Assembly (NCBI GenBank): GCA_964481145.1
Contig: CAYZTA010000025.1
Span: forward strand, 1 to 64,000
Reading direction: 5' to 3'
DNA: 64,000 bases
From: Sandaracinus sp964481145
GTDB lineage: Bacteria; Myxococcota_A; Polyangia; Polyangiales; Sandaracinaceae
Of this stretch, positions 34,254 to 42,678 are shown piece by piece. Numbering within the stretch: the first letter of the stretch is position 1; every line of letters begins with the position of its first letter. The position numbers were made by a program, and so were the translations under genes. Below the pieces are notes generated by a model, which saw nothing but the letters and a program-made list of their open reading frames with translations, was not told where the DNA came from and made no database searches.

Positions 34254-36818
34254 ATGTTCTTCAACAAGAACGACAACGGTGGCACGAGCAAAAAACGCGT
34301 GCTCCCGCTCCTGCCTCTCCGGGACATCATCGTGTTCCCGCACATGGTTGTTCCGCTCTTCGTCGGTCGTGAAAAGTCGATCGCGGCGCTCGAAGAAGCG
34401 ATGGCGCAGGACAAAGAAATCCTGCTCGCCGCGCAGAAAAAGGCGAAGACCAACGACCCGACGCCCGACGACATCTACACGATGGGCACGGTTGGCCTCA
34501 TCATTCAGCTCTTGCGCCTTCCTGACGGCACCGTGAAGGTGATGGTCGAAGGCAAGCGCCGCGCACGCATCCGAAAATTCGTTCCTCACGATGATTGCTT
34601 CCTGTGTGAGGTCGATTCCGTCGACGATCAGCCGAGCGAAAACGGCCTTGGCGTCGAGTTGGAAGCGCTCACGCGTTCGGTGCAGTCCACATTCGAGACC
34701 TACGTCAAGCTCAACAAGCGCATCGCGCCTGAGACTTTGATGCAGGTGCAGACGATCGAGGACCCGGTTCGCCTGGCCGACGCGATCGTCGTTCATCTCT
34801 CTGCGGTGAAGCTCCACGACAAACAGGAGATTCTCGAAACCATCGATCCCGCCAAGCGGCTCGAGCGCCTCTTCGAGCTTATGAATGCCGAGATCGAAAT
34901 CTTGAACGTCGAGAAAAAGATTCGTTCTCGCGTCAAGAAGCAGATGGAGAAGACGCAGAAGGAGTACTACCTCAACGAGCAGATGCAGGCGATCCAGAAG
35001 GAGCTCGGCGAGCGCGACGAGTTCAAATCTGAGATCCAAGAACTCGAAGAGAAGATCAAAACGAAACAGCTTTCGAAGGAAGCTGATAGTCGCGTCAAAA
35101 AAGAGCTTCGAAAGCTCAAAATGATGCAGCCGATGTCAGCGGAGGCCACCGTCGTCCGCAACTACATCGACTGGGTGCTCGGTCTTCCATGGGAGGACAA
35201 GACCGAAGAGAATTACGACATCGAGGGAGCCGAGAGCATCCTCGACGAGGACCATTACGGTCTCAAAAAGGTCAAAGAGCGCGTCCTCGAATATCTCGCG
35301 GTGCAAGCGCTCGTTCGGAAACTCAAAGGCCCCGTGCTTTGCCTCGTGGGCCCACCGGGCGTCGGCAAGACATCGCTCGCGCGCTCGATTGCGCGTGCGA
35401 CGGGGCGCAAGTTCGTTCGACTTTCGCTCGGTGGTGTGCGCGACGAAGCCGAGATTCGTGGCCACAGGCGCACGTATATCGGCGCGCTTCCGGGGCGAAT
35501 CATTCAATCGCTACGCAAAGCGGGCGCCAATAACCCCGTGTTCTTGCTCGATGAAATCGACAAGATGTCGAGTGATTTCCGGGGCGATCCGGCTGCGGCA
35601 TTGCTCGAGGTGCTCGATCCCGAGCAGAACAAATCGTTCAACGATCATTATCTCGATCTCGACTACGATCTCTCGGACGTGATGTTCATCACGACCGCCA
35701 ACTCGCTTGGAGGCATCCCGATGCCGCTCCGCGATCGCATGGAGATCATCGAACTGAGTGGATATACCGAGTTCGAAAAGTTGAATATCGCGGTCCGCTA
35801 TCTCGTGCCGAGACAAAAGCTCGAAGCAGGGCTCGTAGCAGCGCCGGGTGAACCCGAGCGTTCGATCGACGTGGATATCACCGAGAACGCAATTCGAACC
35901 GTTATCCATCACTATACGAAAGAGAGTGGGGTTCGAAATCTCGAGCGAGAGCTCGGTAGCATCTGCCGGAAGGTCGCGAGGCAAGTTCTCAAAGACAGCC
36001 AAGCGGCGGCCTCATCGAGCGAGCCGAGCGATTCCAATGCTCGCCAGAGCTATCGCATCGCGGCGAAGAATGTCCCTCAATATCTCGGTGTTCCGCGCTT
36101 CCGTTCGAACAAAGCGAATGAACACGACGAAATTGGCCTGACGAACGGTCTTGCCTACACGAACTTCGGCGGGACGATTCTGGAATGCGAAGTCAGCGTC
36201 GTACCTGGCAAGGGCAAGCTCGTGATCACCGGCTTACTCGAAAAGGGCATGCAGGAGTCTGCGCAGGCAGCGATGAGCTACATCCGCTCACGCCAGCAGA
36301 TGCTGGGCCTGACGAACGAAGACAAGGCCGAGGATTTTCATCAGCACATCGACGTGCACGTGCACTTCCCGGAGTTCGTTCCGAAGGACGGCCCGAGCGC
36401 AGGCGTCACCATCGCGACCTCGATCGCAAGCGCACTCATGAAGATTCCGGTGCGCAGAACCGTTGCGATGACGGGCGAGATCACCCTGCGTGGTCGCGTG
36501 CTTCCGATCGGTGGTCTCAAAGAAAAAATGCTCGCAGCCCATCGCGCTGGCATTCACACGATTCTCATTCCACGCGAAAATCGCAAGGATTTGCGAGAGA
36601 TTCCGAAGCGTGTGCTCCACGCCATGCGTGTCGTCTTGGTCGAGCACATGGACGAAGTGTTGCGTGAAGCGCTCGTCTTGAGCGATCCGGAAGCCATGTT
36701 CGGCAAGCGTGTCAAACCGATGGAGTACGTCGAGGGTCGCTTGGTCGAACATGCGTTGGACGAACACGAGCAACCCATTCCGAAGCCGACCGTCGAAGCC
36801 CCGGGCGCACAGCAATAG
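34254..36818 (+). CDS. lon: ATP-dependent protease Lon (LonA)
   Basis: 854 residues. The N-terminal substrate-binding domain (LPLLPLRDIIVFPHMVVPLF) is followed by the AAA+ domain with Walker A GPPGVGKTS at about 366-374 and the protease domain with the Ser-Lys dyad, Ser715 (PKDGPSAGVT) and Lys758 (GGLKEKM). It degrades misfolded and regulatory proteins. A GGGGGAG stretch lies before the ATG. In myxobacteria Lon paralogues (LonV, LonD/BsgA) have separate roles; which one this is cannot be said. The next gene starts two bases after its stop. Confidence 0.97.
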   Translation: MFFNKNDNGGTSKKRVLPLLPLRDIIVFPHMVVPLFVGREKSIAALEEAMAQDKEILLAAQKKAKTNDPTPDDIYTMGTVGLIIQLLRLPDGTVKVMVEGKRRARIRKFVPHDDCFLCEVDSVDDQPSENGLGVELEALTRSVQSTFETYVKLNKRIAPETLMQVQTIEDPVRLADAIVVHLSAVKLHDKQEILETIDPAKRLERLFELMNAEIEILNVEKKIRSRVKKQMEKTQKEYYLNEQMQAIQKELGERDEFKSEIQELEEKIKTKQLSKEADSRVKKELRKLKMMQPMSAEATVVRNYIDWVLGLPWEDKTEENYDIEGAESILDEDHYGLKKVKERVLEYLAVQALVRKLKGPVLCLVGPPGVGKTSLARSIARATGRKFVRLSLGGVRDEAEIRGHRRTYIGALPGRIIQSLRKAGANNPVFLLDEIDKMSSDFRGDPAAALLEVLDPEQNKSFNDHYLDLDYDLSDVMFITTANSLGGIPMPLRDRMEIIELSGYTEFEKLNIAVRYLVPRQKLEAGLVAAPGEPERSIDVDITENAIRTVIHHYTKESGVRNLERELGSICRKVARQVLKDSQAAASSSEPSDSNARQSYRIAAKNVPQYLGVPRFRSNKANEHDEIGLTNGLAYTNFGGTILECEVSVVPGKGKLVITGLLEKGMQESAQAAMSYIRSRQQMLGLTNEDKAEDFHQHIDVHVHFPEFVPKDGPSAGVTIATSIASALMKIPVRRTVAMTGEITLRGRVLPIGGLKEKMLAAHRAGIHTILIPRENRKDLREIPKRVLHAMRVVLVEHMDEVLREALVLSDPEAMFGKRVKPMEYVEGRLVEHALDEHEQPIPKPTVEAPGAQQ

Positions 36819-36819
36819 T

Positions 36820-37956
36820 GTGAAGCGGCAACACACGTTCTTCGGTCTCATGATGCTCGCGCTCCTTTGGGGAGTTCGAGCGCACGCCCAATCGGTTCAA
36901 GCGGGTCCGCTCACCTCGGATGCAGAAAGGCCGCTCGAGGTCTTGGATCGGGGCGTCGAAACAACCGGCGGTGACGCATCGGCCTCACCGGTCACCCCGC
37001 CCACGACGCCCACCCAGGTCCGCGCAGCAGTCACTCTTCTCGCGCTCAATCGGATCAGCGCCGCCAACGAGCCTTTTCCGAGCTTCGATGCGACCCTCAT
37101 GCTCACCGCGCGTTGGGTCGACCCGCGGCTCGCGTTCGACGCGACCGCCGAAGGAGACGAGCGCCGCATTTATCTCGGGCAGGAGGTCAACAGTGAACTC
37201 CGAAAGATGTGGTCGCCGGGGCTGACGATCGTCAATGAAGAGGGTGAGCCCACCGTCGATGCGCGCACCCTCATCGTGCGCGCAGACGGCACGGTGACCC
37301 ACGAAGAAACGTTCCACTCGCGATTTCGTGTGGAGTTCGATCTCCGTGCGTTTCCATTCGACACGCAAGCTCTTCGATTCGTCGTGCAATCGATGACGTG
37401 GAACGCTCGATTCGTGGAGCTTGCACCCATCGAGGCACGCATCGCGATCGAGAACGAGCAAACAGTCCAAGATTGGACTCTTGGGGAAGTCCTCACCACG
37501 ATCACCGAATCTCAAGAAACGCGCTCGAGTCGCCCGTTTTCATGTCTCACGGTGTCCATTCACGCTCGGCGTGATCCAGGCTTTTATCTCGGCAAGGTGA
37601 TGTTGCCACTGCTCCTCATCGTGGCCTTCACATGGACCACGTTCTGGATGACCGGCGAAGCTGCTGCGACACGAATGCAACGCGGTTTCATCGCGCTCTT
37701 GAGCATCGTCGCGTTCACGCAAGTCATCACCCAACACTTGCCACGCATCTCTCAAATCACGTTTCTCGACGCGGTGATGTACCTCGCCTTCACGTCGACC
37801 GGCCTGACCCTCCTTCAAATCGTCGCCACGCATCGAGCCGATCAGCGAGGTCAGAAAGATCTCGCAGTTCGTTACGATCACATCGCGCGCATCGTATTCC
37901 CGCTCGGATTCGCGGTGGCGATCATCGCGCTGCTCGCCACCTACTCCGCTTTTTGA
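36820..37956 (+). CDS. Pentameric ligand-gated ion channel homologue (pLGIC, GLIC/ELIC-like)
   Basis: 378 residues from GTG 36820, directly behind the lon stop. A signal peptide (MKRQHTFFGLMMLALL...AHA) is followed by an extracellular beta-sandwich: VDPRLAFDA, then FRVEFDLRAFPFDTQALRF, which matches the FPFDxQ core of the Cys-loop receptor fold, here without the disulfide as in bacterial members. Four membrane helices follow: DPGFYLGKVMLPLLLIVAF (M1), MQRGFIALLSIVAFTQVIT (M2, pore), FLDAVMYLAFTSTGLTLLQ (M3), and the C-terminal IVFPLGFAVAIIALLAT (M4). The gating ligand is unknown. It is known that some bacterial pLGICs respond to protons or amines. The lon-channel junction suggests cotranscription. 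Confidence 0.85.
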   Translation: MKRQHTFFGLMMLALLWGVRAHAQSVQAGPLTSDAERPLEVLDRGVETTGGDASASPVTPPTTPTQVRAAVTLLALNRISAANEPFPSFDATLMLTARWVDPRLAFDATAEGDERRIYLGQEVNSELRKMWSPGLTIVNEEGEPTVDARTLIVRADGTVTHEETFHSRFRVEFDLRAFPFDTQALRFVVQSMTWNARFVELAPIEARIAIENEQTVQDWTLGEVLTTITESQETRSSRPFSCLTVSIHARRDPGFYLGKVMLPLLLIVAFTWTTFWMTGEAAATRMQRGFIALLSIVAFTQVITQHLPRISQITFLDAVMYLAFTSTGLTLLQIVATHRADQRGQKDLAVRYDHIARIVFPLGFAVAIIALLATYSAF

Positions 37957-38008
37957 CTCACACCCACTGGACCGTGCACCTCGTTCGTGCCAACTCTCGC
38001 ACAACCCC

Positions 38009-38080
38009 GGGCGGGTAGCTCAGTGGTAGAGCAGCGGCTTTACACGCCGTCGGTCGTAGGTTCGATCCCTATCCCGCCCA
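38009..38080 (+). tRNA. tRNA-Val (anticodon UAC)
   Basis: A full cloverleaf: acceptor GGGCGGG/CCCGCCC, D-arm GCTC/GAGC, anticodon stem GCGGC/GCCGT with loop TTTACAC (anticodon TAC), T-arm GTAGG/CCTAT with TTCGATC loop, discriminator A. CCA is not encoded. Length 72. Its 3' end is duplicated at 38847-38862 and marks an attachment-like site. Confidence 0.97.
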
Positions 38081-38081
38081 T
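38066..38081 (+). repeat. 16-bp direct repeat in tRNA-Val 3' end (attL-like)
   Basis: The sequence TCCCTATCCCGCCCAT covers the last 15 bases of the tRNA gene plus one following base and recurs exactly at 38847-38862. This is the layout left when an element integrates into a tRNA 3' end. Between the copies lies only a toxin-antitoxin module. Confidence 0.75.
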
Positions 38082-38198
38082 GTCTCTATCCCTCGCCGTC
38101 GCGCTTTTCGTCGACCTAACATGGCGTTCCGCTCAGACCAGCCCAGGTCATGAGAGCGAACGCATCGTGATGAAGCCATGCAAGCACCATCTGTTCAC

Positions 38199-38227
38199 TT
38201 GACGCGTTCCCCCTGAGGGGGCACAAT
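38199..38227 (+). promoter_or_regulatory. Promoter with palindromic operator for the toxin-antitoxin module
   Basis: TTGACG at 38199-38204 and CACAAT at 38222-38227 are 17 bases apart. The spacer contains the perfect inverted repeat CCCCC-TGA-GGGGG (38209-38221), a likely site for the HTH antitoxin. The toxin GTG at 38235 lies only seven bases past the -10, so the transcript may be leaderless. Confidence 0.55.
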
Positions 38228-38234
38228 AAGGGAT

Positions 38235-38493
38235 GTGATCAAGACCGTTGTCCTGTCCCAGACGGCCCAGAAGCAGCTCCGAAAACTGCCTTCGTATGTG
38301 GCCAAAAACCTGCGTGACTGGGTCAACGATGTAGGTTTTCACGACGAGCCTTTAACACGACGAGCCTTTAAAGGGTGACCGCAAAGGACAACGGTCGATT
38401 CGCCTCAATCGCAGCTACCGTGCGATTTACGAGATTCGTGATGGTGAGGTGCAGTTCGTTTCGGTCGAAGAGATCACGAACCACAAATATTGA
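38235..38493 (+). pseudogene. HigB/RelE-type toxin, frameshifted by a 16-bp tandem duplication
   Basis: The frame starts at GTG 38235 (MIKTVVLSQTAQKQLRKLPS) and stops early at 38376-38378. A second frame then continues to TGA 38491-38493 with the typical toxin C-terminus (GDRKGQRSIRLNRSYRAIYE ... VEEITNHKY). The cause is visible: CACGACGAGCCTTTAA occurs twice in tandem at 38340-38371. Removing one copy restores one frame reading ...GFHDEPLKGDRKGQRS.... By comparison with RelE/HigB-type toxins, about 12 residues before GFHDEPL also seem missing, so a second lesion is possible. The family cleaves mRNA at ribosomes; this copy is most likely inactive. Confidence 0.85.
38340..38371 (+). repeat. 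16-bp tandem duplication inside the toxin gene
   Basis: Two perfect head-to-tail copies of CACGACGAGCCTTTAA (38340-38355 and 38356-38371). Sixteen bases shift the frame and truncate the toxin. Perfect identity suggests a recent event. Confidence 0.95.
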
Positions 38494-38506
38494 AGCGAGG
38501 AGTGAC

Positions 38507-38821
38507 ATGGCGAAGAAAAGGAAGGACGGTTCCGTGAACGCCCGTGAGTTCCTCGAGGAGCTCGTTGGCCCTCCGACGTTTGGAGATATGATCAACGCGA
38601 TTCGGCTCGGGGAAGAGATGTCGCTCGAAGCCTTCGCCACAAAGCTCGGCATCAGCCGATCGCGGCTGTGCGACATCGAGAAAGGCCGCAAGGGCGTCAG
38701 CGTCTCTCGGGCCGCGGAATGGGCGCGCGCTCTCGGGCGCAGCGAATCACAATTCGTGCGATACGCACTCCAAGACGAAGTCAATAACGCCGGCCTGAAA
38801 TGGCGGGTGCAGGTAGCCTGA
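38507..38821 (+). CDS. HigA-like XRE-family antitoxin
   Basis: 104 residues. ATG 38507 is preceded by GAGGAG (38498-38503). The central helix-turn-helix (FGDMINAIRLGEEMSLEAFA, then TKLGISRSRLCDIEKGRKG) is of the Cro/C1 type found in HigA and related antitoxins. It starts 13 bases after the broken toxin frame, in the toxin-first order of higBA operons. It probably binds the CCCCCTGAGGGGG palindrome upstream and represses the module. The antitoxin frame is intact although the toxin is not. It ends 25 bp before the second 16-bp repeat. Confidence 0.85.
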   Translation: MAKKRKDGSVNAREFLEELVGPPTFGDMINAIRLGEEMSLEAFATKLGISRSRLCDIEKGRKGVSVSRAAEWARALGRSESQFVRYALQDEVNNAGLKWRVQVA

Positions 38822-38846
38822 CAGCATCATCGGAGGTACCCCACGG

Positions 38847-38862
38847 TCCCTATCCCGCCCAT
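38847..38862 (+). repeat. 16-bp direct repeat (attR-like), copy of tRNA-Val 3' end
   Basis: Perfect copy of 38066-38081. It ends immediately before the stop codon of the convergent DoxX gene (38863-38865). Start-to-start distance from the first copy is 781 bp. Confidence 0.75.
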
Positions 38863-39297
38863 TCACGAACCTCGTCGCCTGCGACTGAGCCAATGGTCGA
38901 TCGAATAGCGACCCGGGCCGGTCATCATCAGCGTGATCGCGGGCACGAGAAAAAGAAACGCGTGCTCCTTCTCTCCCCACGGATCACTCGCATGCGCGAT
39001 CGTGATCGCGATGAGCATCGTGATCGCAAAAGGAACAGCAGCGAGCCGAGTCCCGAGCCCAAGCGCGATGAGCACACCGCACACGAGCTCACCGAAAATC
39101 GCGAGCCATAAACTGGGAACGACGCCGATGCCGATGGGATCGGCGAATTGCGGATTCTCCGACAACGCACGCTCGAGCTTCGGATAGCCGTGCGCGATCG
39201 CCATCGAGAGCCCTGCGCCTGCGCGCAATATCAAAAGCCCCAACGACGGAACCGCTGGCATTTCGAAACGTCCACTTTTCGTCATCGTGGGTGTCAT
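38863..39297 (-). CDS. DoxX-family membrane protein
   Basis: 144 residues from ATG 39297; the longer upstream frame is a shadow of the sulfotransferase region. Four membrane segments are visible, with the DoxX pattern LLILRAGAGLSMAIAHGYPKLE at the N-terminus, EL-x-CGVLIALGLGTRLAA in the middle and a short basic tail (WLSRRRRGS). DoxX-type proteins are linked with redox or membrane stress in other bacteria; no partner is evident here. Its last codons touch the attR-like repeat. Confidence 0.8.
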   Translation of the reverse strand: MTPTMTKSGRFEMPAVPSLGLLILRAGAGLSMAIAHGYPKLERALSENPQFADPIGIGVVPSLWLAIFGELVCGVLIALGLGTRLAAVPFAITMLIAITIAHASDPWGEKEHAFLFLVPAITLMMTGPGRYSIDHWLSRRRRGS

Positions 39298-39338
39298 GGT
39301 GTGGGAGACGACGTTCGTCCAGTGCGCACCGATGAAGT

Positions 39339-40343
39339 TTACTCGCGCAACAGCACGTCGCAGTAGTACCGAAGCTTCTTCACCAGCGCGCCATGCGGGC
39401 GCTGGTGAATGTCCTTCTTGAGCACGAGCATCACCTTGCGCTGCAACGTGTACGCGTTGACCACGGGCTTGGGCGGGGCTGCACCATGGGTCTTCGTGAG
39501 CGCGTCGAACACCGTCTCTCGAGGCCAACCCCACGTGACGAGATCTTCGGACGGGATGCAATCGATCATACGCTCGGCGAGCTCTCGCTTGTTCGAGTCC
39601 TTCGCGAGCTCGGCCGCCCACTTGTGAAGTGAGTCGGTGACTGGACGCGAGTGCTGGCTCACGGTGATCGGGTCTCCGGGCCCTTTTTTCCCCGAAAAAC
39701 GCGTTCCGTAATCGACCGCTTCCGGCTCGTTCTTCACATCCATGTACGAAAACACGCGCTCCATTTCGCGCTCGGGCTCAGCCACCAGCGTCTCGTAAGC
39801 GACGTGAACGAGCGGAACCGGGCGCTCACGAAGGAGCTTCGCAATCGCCGGGACGTAGCGCTCGAGGAGCGGATTGAACTCGTGTGCGCGCGCCCAATCG
39901 CCATCGAAGAACGAGTTCGCGAAGCTCGAAAAAATCGCGAGCGGATGCCGCGTGAGCACGACGTATTTCGCGCGCGGATAAAGCTTCGTCAAAAATGGAG
40001 TCACCAGCGCGTAGGCTGGCGTTTTGTCCATGAAATACCGCTTGCCCGTCGGCTCGAGCATGCGCCCGTACATCGTGTCGCCATAGGCGCGGAGCGCATC
40101 GAGATAGTCTTCTTCTCCCCGCGGCAAAGAGCTCACGAAAAGCCGAATCGCTTCCGCCGAGTTGATGTGGTCGAAAGGGGCCTTATCGACGGTGTCGTGA
40201 AAGCCGAGATACGCGAGCGGCGTGATGAGATGAGGCTCGGGATGTGTGAAGACCTCGCTGTGCGACCCGATCATGCGTTGGAGCAACGTGGACCCGCTTC
40301 GCGGGGGCGAAATCACGAAAAGAAGGTGATCCTGAACAGCCAT
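39339..40343 (-). CDS. PAPS-dependent sulfotransferase
   Basis: 334 residues. The 5'-phosphosulfate-binding loop PPRSGSTLL at 13-21 is the hallmark of the sulfotransferase family; a later LTRHPLAIFSSF segment matches the 3'-phosphate-binding region. It transfers sulfate from PAPS to an acceptor, perhaps a glycan or lipid. ATG 40343 is supported by AGGAAG six bases upstream. DoxX follows 41 bp downstream on the same strand. Together with the sulfatase pair at 8-12 kb, the window holds both sulfate-adding and sulfate-removing enzymes, but they are not linked. Confidence 0.88.
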   Translation of the reverse strand: MAVQDHLLFVISPPRSGSTLLQRMIGSHSEVFTHPEPHLITPLAYLGFHDTVDKAPFDHINSAEAIRLFVSSLPRGEEDYLDALRAYGDTMYGRMLEPTGKRYFMDKTPAYALVTPFLTKLYPRAKYVVLTRHPLAIFSSFANSFFDGDWARAHEFNPLLERYVPAIAKLLRERPVPLVHVAYETLVAEPEREMERVFSYMDVKNEPEAVDYGTRFSGKKGPGDPITVSQHSRPVTDSLHKWAAELAKDSNKRELAERMIDCIPSEDLVTWGWPRETVFDALTKTHGAAPPKPVVNAYTLQRKVMLVLKKDIHQRPHGALVKKLRYYCDVLLRE

Positions 40344-40467
40344 GGTCTTCCTGGTGTCCTTAACTTCGCAATTCGTCAAGTTTCGCGCACATCGGCTCGG
40401 TTTCGACGGCGTCGTGCCCTCTCCTCTCGCGTATGATATTCGCTAAGAATCACGAAGGATCTCCGCC

Positions 40468-41865
40468 ATGCATCTGAAGATTGCCCCGAGCCCCAAAGAG
40501 GAACCCACGCGCGCCGTCAAACCACCGGTCGATCCTGCGACCCTCGAACACAGGCACCTTCTCGATGGTGATTTCTGGAGACGAATCCCAGCGTATGCCG
40601 GTGTGAGCGAGACCGAGTTCCTCGATCACAAGTGGCAGATGAAGCAGACCATCACACGGGTGGACAAGCTCCTCAGTGCACTCCAAGGCCTCGTGTCCCC
40701 GGCCTTCATCGCCGACGCCGACGAAGGCTTCCGTCTCGCACCGATGGCCGTTCGTGTTTCACCCTATCTGCTCTCACTCGTCGACTGGGAGAATCCCTAC
40801 GATGATGCGATTCGACGACAGTTCATTCCTCTTGCATCGACGCGTCTCGCCGATCATCCGAAGCTCCGCTTCGACTCCCTGAACGAACAGGGCGATGCGC
40901 CGGTCACCGGCCTCACACACCGTTATCCGGACAAAGCGCTCTTCCTCGCGCTCGATACATGCCCCGTCTATTGTCGGTTCTGCACACGCAGCTATGCGGT
41001 CGGACCCGACACCGATCAGGCCGAGCTCGAGAAGCTCAGCCTCAAGGCAAACTCGCAGCGCTGGACCGATATCTTCGACTACATCGCATCCCGTCCGGAG
41101 CTCGAAGACATCGTCATCTCAGGAGGAGATTCATACAATCTCCGCGCCGATCAGATCCGTGAGATTGGCAACAAATTGCTGGATATCCCTCACGTTTTGC
41201 GGATGCGCTTCGCCACCAAGGGCCCCGCTGTCATGCCGCAAAAAATTCTGACGGATGAAGATTGGTTCTCGGCGCTGCTCGAAGTCGTCGATCGCGGTCG
41301 CAAGATGGCCAAAGACGTCGTCTTGCACACGCATTTCAATCATCCGAACGAGATCACCGCGATCACCAAACGCGCCATGGATCGATTGTTCGGCGCCGGC
41401 GTGACGGTGCGCAATCAATCGGTGCTTCAACGTGGCGTCAATGATCAAGTCGAGACCATGACGCTGCTCGTCAAGCGCCTCGGATACGTGAACGTACAAC
41501 CCTATTACGTCTATGTGCATGACCTCGTCAAAGGCGTCGAGGAGCTCCGCACGACAGTCGACACGGCAGAGTTTCTCGAAAAGTCCGTACGGGGGACGAC
41601 AGCGGGCTTCAACACGCCCACCTTCGTCGTCGACGCCCCCGGTGGCGGCGGAAAACGCGTCGTGCACAGCCACGAGCACTACGATCGCACGACGGGCATC
41701 TCGGTCTACGCCGCACCGAGGGTCAAACCGGGGCAATACTTCCTCTATTTCGACCCGCTCCATCTCCTCCCGGAAGCGGGCCAGATGCGATGGAAGGATC
41801 CGGCGGAGCACAGCAAAATGATCCAAGAAGCGCTCGATCGCGCTCGAGCCGCTGCGCGTCGATGA
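40468..41865 (+). CDS. kamA: KamA-family lysine 2,3-aminomutase (radical SAM, PLP)
   Basis: 465 residues. The radical SAM motif is C165-PVY-C169-RF-C172; SGGDSYNL binds SAM; PGGGGKR in the C-terminal part supplies the PLP lysine. The family converts L-lysine to beta-lysine, or acts on glutamate or on EF-P-linked lysine (EpmB). The N-terminus with WRRIPAYAGVSETEFLDHKWQ and the length match KamA-type rather than the shorter EpmB. No ablA/ablB acetyltransferase gene is nearby, so the role (osmolyte, beta-lysine in secondary metabolism) is open. It converges on the SPFH gene with six bases between stops. Confidence 0.88.
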   Translation: MHLKIAPSPKEEPTRAVKPPVDPATLEHRHLLDGDFWRRIPAYAGVSETEFLDHKWQMKQTITRVDKLLSALQGLVSPAFIADADEGFRLAPMAVRVSPYLLSLVDWENPYDDAIRRQFIPLASTRLADHPKLRFDSLNEQGDAPVTGLTHRYPDKALFLALDTCPVYCRFCTRSYAVGPDTDQAELEKLSLKANSQRWTDIFDYIASRPELEDIVISGGDSYNLRADQIREIGNKLLDIPHVLRMRFATKGPAVMPQKILTDEDWFSALLEVVDRGRKMAKDVVLHTHFNHPNEITAITKRAMDRLFGAGVTVRNQSVLQRGVNDQVETMTLLVKRLGYVNVQPYYVYVHDLVKGVEELRTTVDTAEFLEKSVRGTTAGFNTPTFVVDAPGGGGKRVVHSHEHYDRTTGISVYAAPRVKPGQYFLYFDPLHLLPEAGQMRWKDPAEHSKMIQEALDRARAAARR

Positions 41866-41871
41866 ACGCGG

Positions 41872-42678
41872 CTACGCGCGGGCGCGCCGCTCCTCCTCAC
41901 GTTGACGAGCAGCGGCAGCCTGACGCGGAGCCACGAACGCTTCCAGCAACTCGAGAGGCAACGGAAACACCGTCGTCGAGTTGTTCTCGGCCGCGATCTC
42001 GATGAGCGTTTGCAAATATCGGAGTTGCATCGAGCCCGGTTGCGTCGCGAGCACTTCCGCTGCCTCTGCGTATTTGTGAGAGGCCTGAAACTCACCGTCA
42101 GCGCTGATGATTTTCGCGCGACGCTCACGCTCCGCTTCCGCTTGACGCGCGATCACGCGCTGCATATCGCGCGGAATCTCGACGTGTTTGATCTCGACCC
42201 CTGACACTTTGATGCCCCAAGGCTCGCTTCGCTCATCCATGATCAACTGAATCTTCGCGTTCAACTTATCGCGCTCGGAGAGGAGCGCATCGAGTTCGTG
42301 CGCGCCCACGACCGACCGCAGCGTCGTCTGCGCGAGCTGACTCGTTGCGTAGAGATAATCTTCCACTTGAAGCACGGCCTTGTCCGAATGGATCACGCGG
42401 AAATAGATGACCGCGCTCACCGTGCACGAGACGTTGTCGAGTGTGATCACTTCCTGGGGTGGAACGTCTTTGACGATCGTCCGCAAGTCCACGACGACCA
42501 TCCGAAAAAACGGATGAAACACGAGACGCAAACCAGCGTTCCTCACGCCCTGATAGCGCCCGAAAAAGAAGAACACGCCTCGCTCGTACTCTTTCACGAT
42601 TCGAACCGAGCTGATGAGATAAGCGATCACCAACAGCGATGCGATGCCGAGCCCGAGAGGGAATCCAAACTCGATCAT
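41872..42678 (-). CDS. SPFH/Band 7 (slipin/stomatin-type) membrane protein
   Basis: 268 residues. One N-terminal membrane helix (LGLGIASLLVIAYLISSVRI) is followed by the SPFH domain: VKEYERGVFFFFGRYQGVRN, VPPQEVITLDNVSCTVSAVIYFRV and ERERRAKIISADGE. It organises membrane microdomains and is the classical partner of NfeD. Its ATG overlaps the stop of the upstream nfeD gene by four bases (ATGA), which supports the partnership. The C-terminus is Arg/Ala-rich. Confidence 0.92.
   Translation of the reverse strand: MIEFGFPLGLGIASLLVIAYLISSVRIVKEYERGVFFFFGRYQGVRNAGLRLVFHPFFRMVVVDLRTIVKDVPPQEVITLDNVSCTVSAVIYFRVIHSDKAVLQVEDYLYATSQLAQTTLRSVVGAHELDALLSERDKLNAKIQLIMDERSEPWGIKVSGVEIKHVEIPRDMQRVIARQAEAERERRAKIISADGEFQASHKYAEAAEVLATQPGSMQLRYLQTLIEIAAENNSTTVFPLPLELLEAFVAPRQAAAARQREEERRARA

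Noticed and set aside
37987..38202. Plus-strand ORF across tRNA-Val
   Set aside because: It covers a complete tRNA cloverleaf; the translated sequence is meaningless.
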